This document shows positions 13,499 through 14,944 of a DNA stretch of 14,944 nt, piece by piece. This stretch comes from Methanothrix sp. (lineage in GTDB: Archaea > Halobacteriota > Methanosarcinia > Methanotrichales > Methanotrichaceae). Made by a program: the position numbers and the translations under genes. Within the stretch, counting starts at the first letter, position 1. Every line of letters begins with the position of its first letter. The stretch covers positions 1 to 14,944 of the forward strand of contig JAQTXY010000011.1 in NCBI GenBank assembly GCA_028688535.1. The letters are read 5' to 3'. The notes beneath the pieces are model-generated. The model made no database searches. It was given only the letters and a program-made list of their open reading frames with translations, and was not told the origin of the DNA.

Positions 13499-13641
13499 CT
13501 ATCCTAAACCTCCACCATTCTAGATAGACGATTTAATTGCAACGGTTTAAAGCTTCCCCTTGGAACGTCATTCAACGAAATACCTTTCTCATGACTGTCC
13601 CTCGTTAGCTTTATCAATCATTAAAGATCTCGGTGTTAGAA

Positions 13642-13656
13642 CAGCCCGAGGGGCTG
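13642..13656 (+). promoter_or_regulatory. Tight hairpin in the cimA leader
   Basis: CAGCCC (13642-13647), the loop GAG, then GGGCTG (13651-13656) give a perfect 6-bp G/C-rich stem that ends 2 nt before the GGGTGA Shine-Dalgarno (13659-13664) of cimA. If transcribed, it could affect ribosome access. No branched-chain amino-acid leader peptide is visible. Confidence 0.45.
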
Positions 13657-13674
13657 AAGGGTGATTGAGCATGA

Positions 13675-14944
13675 ATGCGTGGGATCGATTTATTTGGTAA
13701 AATCCGTTTTCTAGACACTACATTACGTGATGGTGAACAGACGCCAGGCGTGTCACTTTGCATGGATGAGAAGCTTGCCATCGCCCAGGGGCTCGACTCT
13801 CTGGGTGTGGATGTAATTGAAGCGGGCTCGGCCATGACCTCTGAAGGTGAACGCCTATCGATAAAAGCAATTGCTGATTTTGGCCTCAAGGCGGAGATAT
13901 GCAGCTATGTCCGAGCAGTGACCGCAGATATTGACACGGCCTTGGCCTGCAATGTCGATTCCGTCCACCTTGTGGTACCGGTATCGGACCTTCACATAGC
14001 GTGCAAGCTGAAATCCGACCGAAAATCGGTAATAAATAAGGCTGTGCAGGTGACTGAATATGCCAAAGATCACGGCCTCATTGTAGAGCTCTCCGGTGAG
14101 GATGCCAGCCGGGCCGATCAGGATTATCTGATCAGCCTTTACATGGCTGGAATTGAGGCAGGAGCCGATCGACTGGCTTTTTGTGATACAGTGGGCGTCC
14201 TTGTCCCAGAGACAACTGGGGAGATATTCTCCCGGCTGTCTCAACTTGGAGCGCCGATCAGTATCCATTGCCATAACGACTTCGGCATGGCTACCGCCAA
14301 CACGCTAGCGGCCCTTCGCGCCGGAGCGGCGCAGGCACATGTGACTGTGAACGGCATAGGCGAGCGAGCCGGCAATGCCAGCCTGGAAGAAGTAGTCATG
14401 ACCCTGGAATCCCTCTACAAAATCAACACCGGGATCAAATGCCAGGACATATACCAGCTATCTCGAATGGTTTCGCGAATGACCGGCCTTCCATTGGCCC
14501 CTAACAAGTCAATTGTCGGTGAGAATGCTTTTACGCATGAGGCAGGCATTCATGTGCATGGACTGCTGGCCGATACCAGTACCTATGAGCCGATACATCC
14601 GGAGACTGTGGGCAGGAAGAGGCGCATAGTGCTTGGCAAGCACGCCGGTCGGGCCTCGGTCGAACTGGCCTTGCGCGAGTTCGGACTACTGGTTACAGAG
14701 CCGCAATTGGCCTCAATAGTAGAAAGAGTAAAAGAGCTGGGCGACAAAGGCAAGCGTGTCTCTGATGCTGATTTACAGTCCATAGCCGACACCGTTCTCT
14801 CCATCCAGATGGAGCCAAAGGTGAAGCTGCAAGAGGTGACCGTGGTGGCCGGCAATACGGTGACTCCTACCGCCTCGGTGAAGATAAAGCTTAATGGGAC
14901 TGATAAGCTGGAAGCGGGAACCGGAGTCGGGCCGGTGGATGCGG
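13675..14944 (+). CDS. cimA: (R)-citramalate synthase, 3' end outside window
   Basis: The first 423 residues are present. It condenses acetyl-CoA with pyruvate to (R)-citramalate, the first step of the threonine-independent isoleucine route of methanogens. The DRE-TIM metallolyase barrel starts [18 protein letters not shown] (11-28, with catalytic R18 and D19). HCHND (198-202) supplies metal-binding histidines. [14 protein letters not shown] (226-239) and [13 protein letters not shown] (282-294) follow, with the allosteric LeuA_dimer region beginning near 385 ([20 protein letters not shown]). [12 protein letters not shown] and VDSVHLVVP match the methanogen citramalate synthase as I remember it better than isopropylmalate synthase. 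The regulatory domain argues against homocitrate synthase AksA. The ATG at 13675 follows GGGTGA by 10 nt, and a stop at 13672 in frame excludes earlier starts. About 70 residues are probably missing. leuA is the alternative. Confidence 0.82.
   Translation, partial: MRGIDLFGKIRFLDTTLRDGEQTPGVSLCMDEKLAIAQGLDSLGVDVIEAGSAMTSEGERLSIKAIADFGLKAEICSYVRAVTADIDTALACNVDSVHLVVPVSDLHIACKLKSDRKSVINKAVQVTEYAKDHGLIVELSGEDASRADQDYLISLYMAGIEAGADRLAFCDTVGVLVPETTGEIFSRLSQLGAPISIHCHNDFGMATANTLAALRAGAAQAHVTVNGIGERAGNASLEEVVMTLESLYKINTGIKCQDIYQLSRMVSRMTGLPLAPNKSIVGENAFTHEAGIHVHGLLADTSTYEPIHPETVGRKRRIVLGKHAGRASVELALREFGLLVTEPQLASIVERVKELGDKGKRVSDADLQSIADTVLSIQMEPKVKLQEVTVVAGNTVTPTASVKIKLNGTDKLEAGTGVGPVDA

Noticed and set aside
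13855..14274. 139-residue open frame antisense to cimA
   Set aside because: It is fully inside the conserved barrel of cimA on the opposite strand and has no supporting ribosome site or recognisable domain.

Overview
The window reads as a methanogenic archaeon, most likely of the Methanosarcinales (Methanothrix/Methanosaeta-like). This is an inference from three things. The promoters are archaeal TATA type with Shine-Dalgarno sites. There is a citramalate synthase of the methanogen type at the right edge. There are several secreted Ser/Thr-rich proteins of a style common in that group. I cannot confirm the species without a search.

Positions 1-9822 are dominated by metal or metal-chelate uptake genes of the FecBCD/BtuFCD type. 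Cassette A (plus strand) has the 3' end of a periplasmic substrate-binding protein (SBP1), a class I SAM-dependent methyltransferase, a FecCD permease and a FecE-like ATPase. A convergent two-gene ABC exporter (DrrA-like ATPase and ABC-2 permease, minus strand) lies at 3426-5196. Next comes a stand-alone SBP (SBP2), a promoter-proximal remnant of a further SBP copy (pseudogene at about 6828-6989), and cassette B: SBP4, a second methyltransferase paralogous to the first, and a DUF4198-like protein coupled to it by an ATGA overlap. SBP2, the remnant and SBP4 share a near-identical 24-bp promoter block, which suggests one regulator, presumably metal-responsive. The repeated SBP-methyltransferase pairing is the most interesting signal in the window. 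It suggests that methyl transfer is part of the uptake or use of a metal chelate, corrinoid or tetrapyrrole.

Positions 9865-11656 hold an unrecognised soluble helical protein (minus), a small secreted beta-rich protein (plus), a short structured-RNA candidate, and a secreted protein with three perfect 12-residue DPxTGxPVY-type repeats.

Positions 11691-13498 (minus) are a two-gene operon of secreted paralogues that share a C-terminal domain of about 105 residues. The larger one also carries an Ig-like middle domain and a Ser/Thr/Pro linker.

From 13675 to the right edge runs the 5' part of an (R)-citramalate synthase gene (isoleucine pathway), cut by the window end. I saw no rRNA, tRNA, CRISPR array, insertion sequence or integrase.
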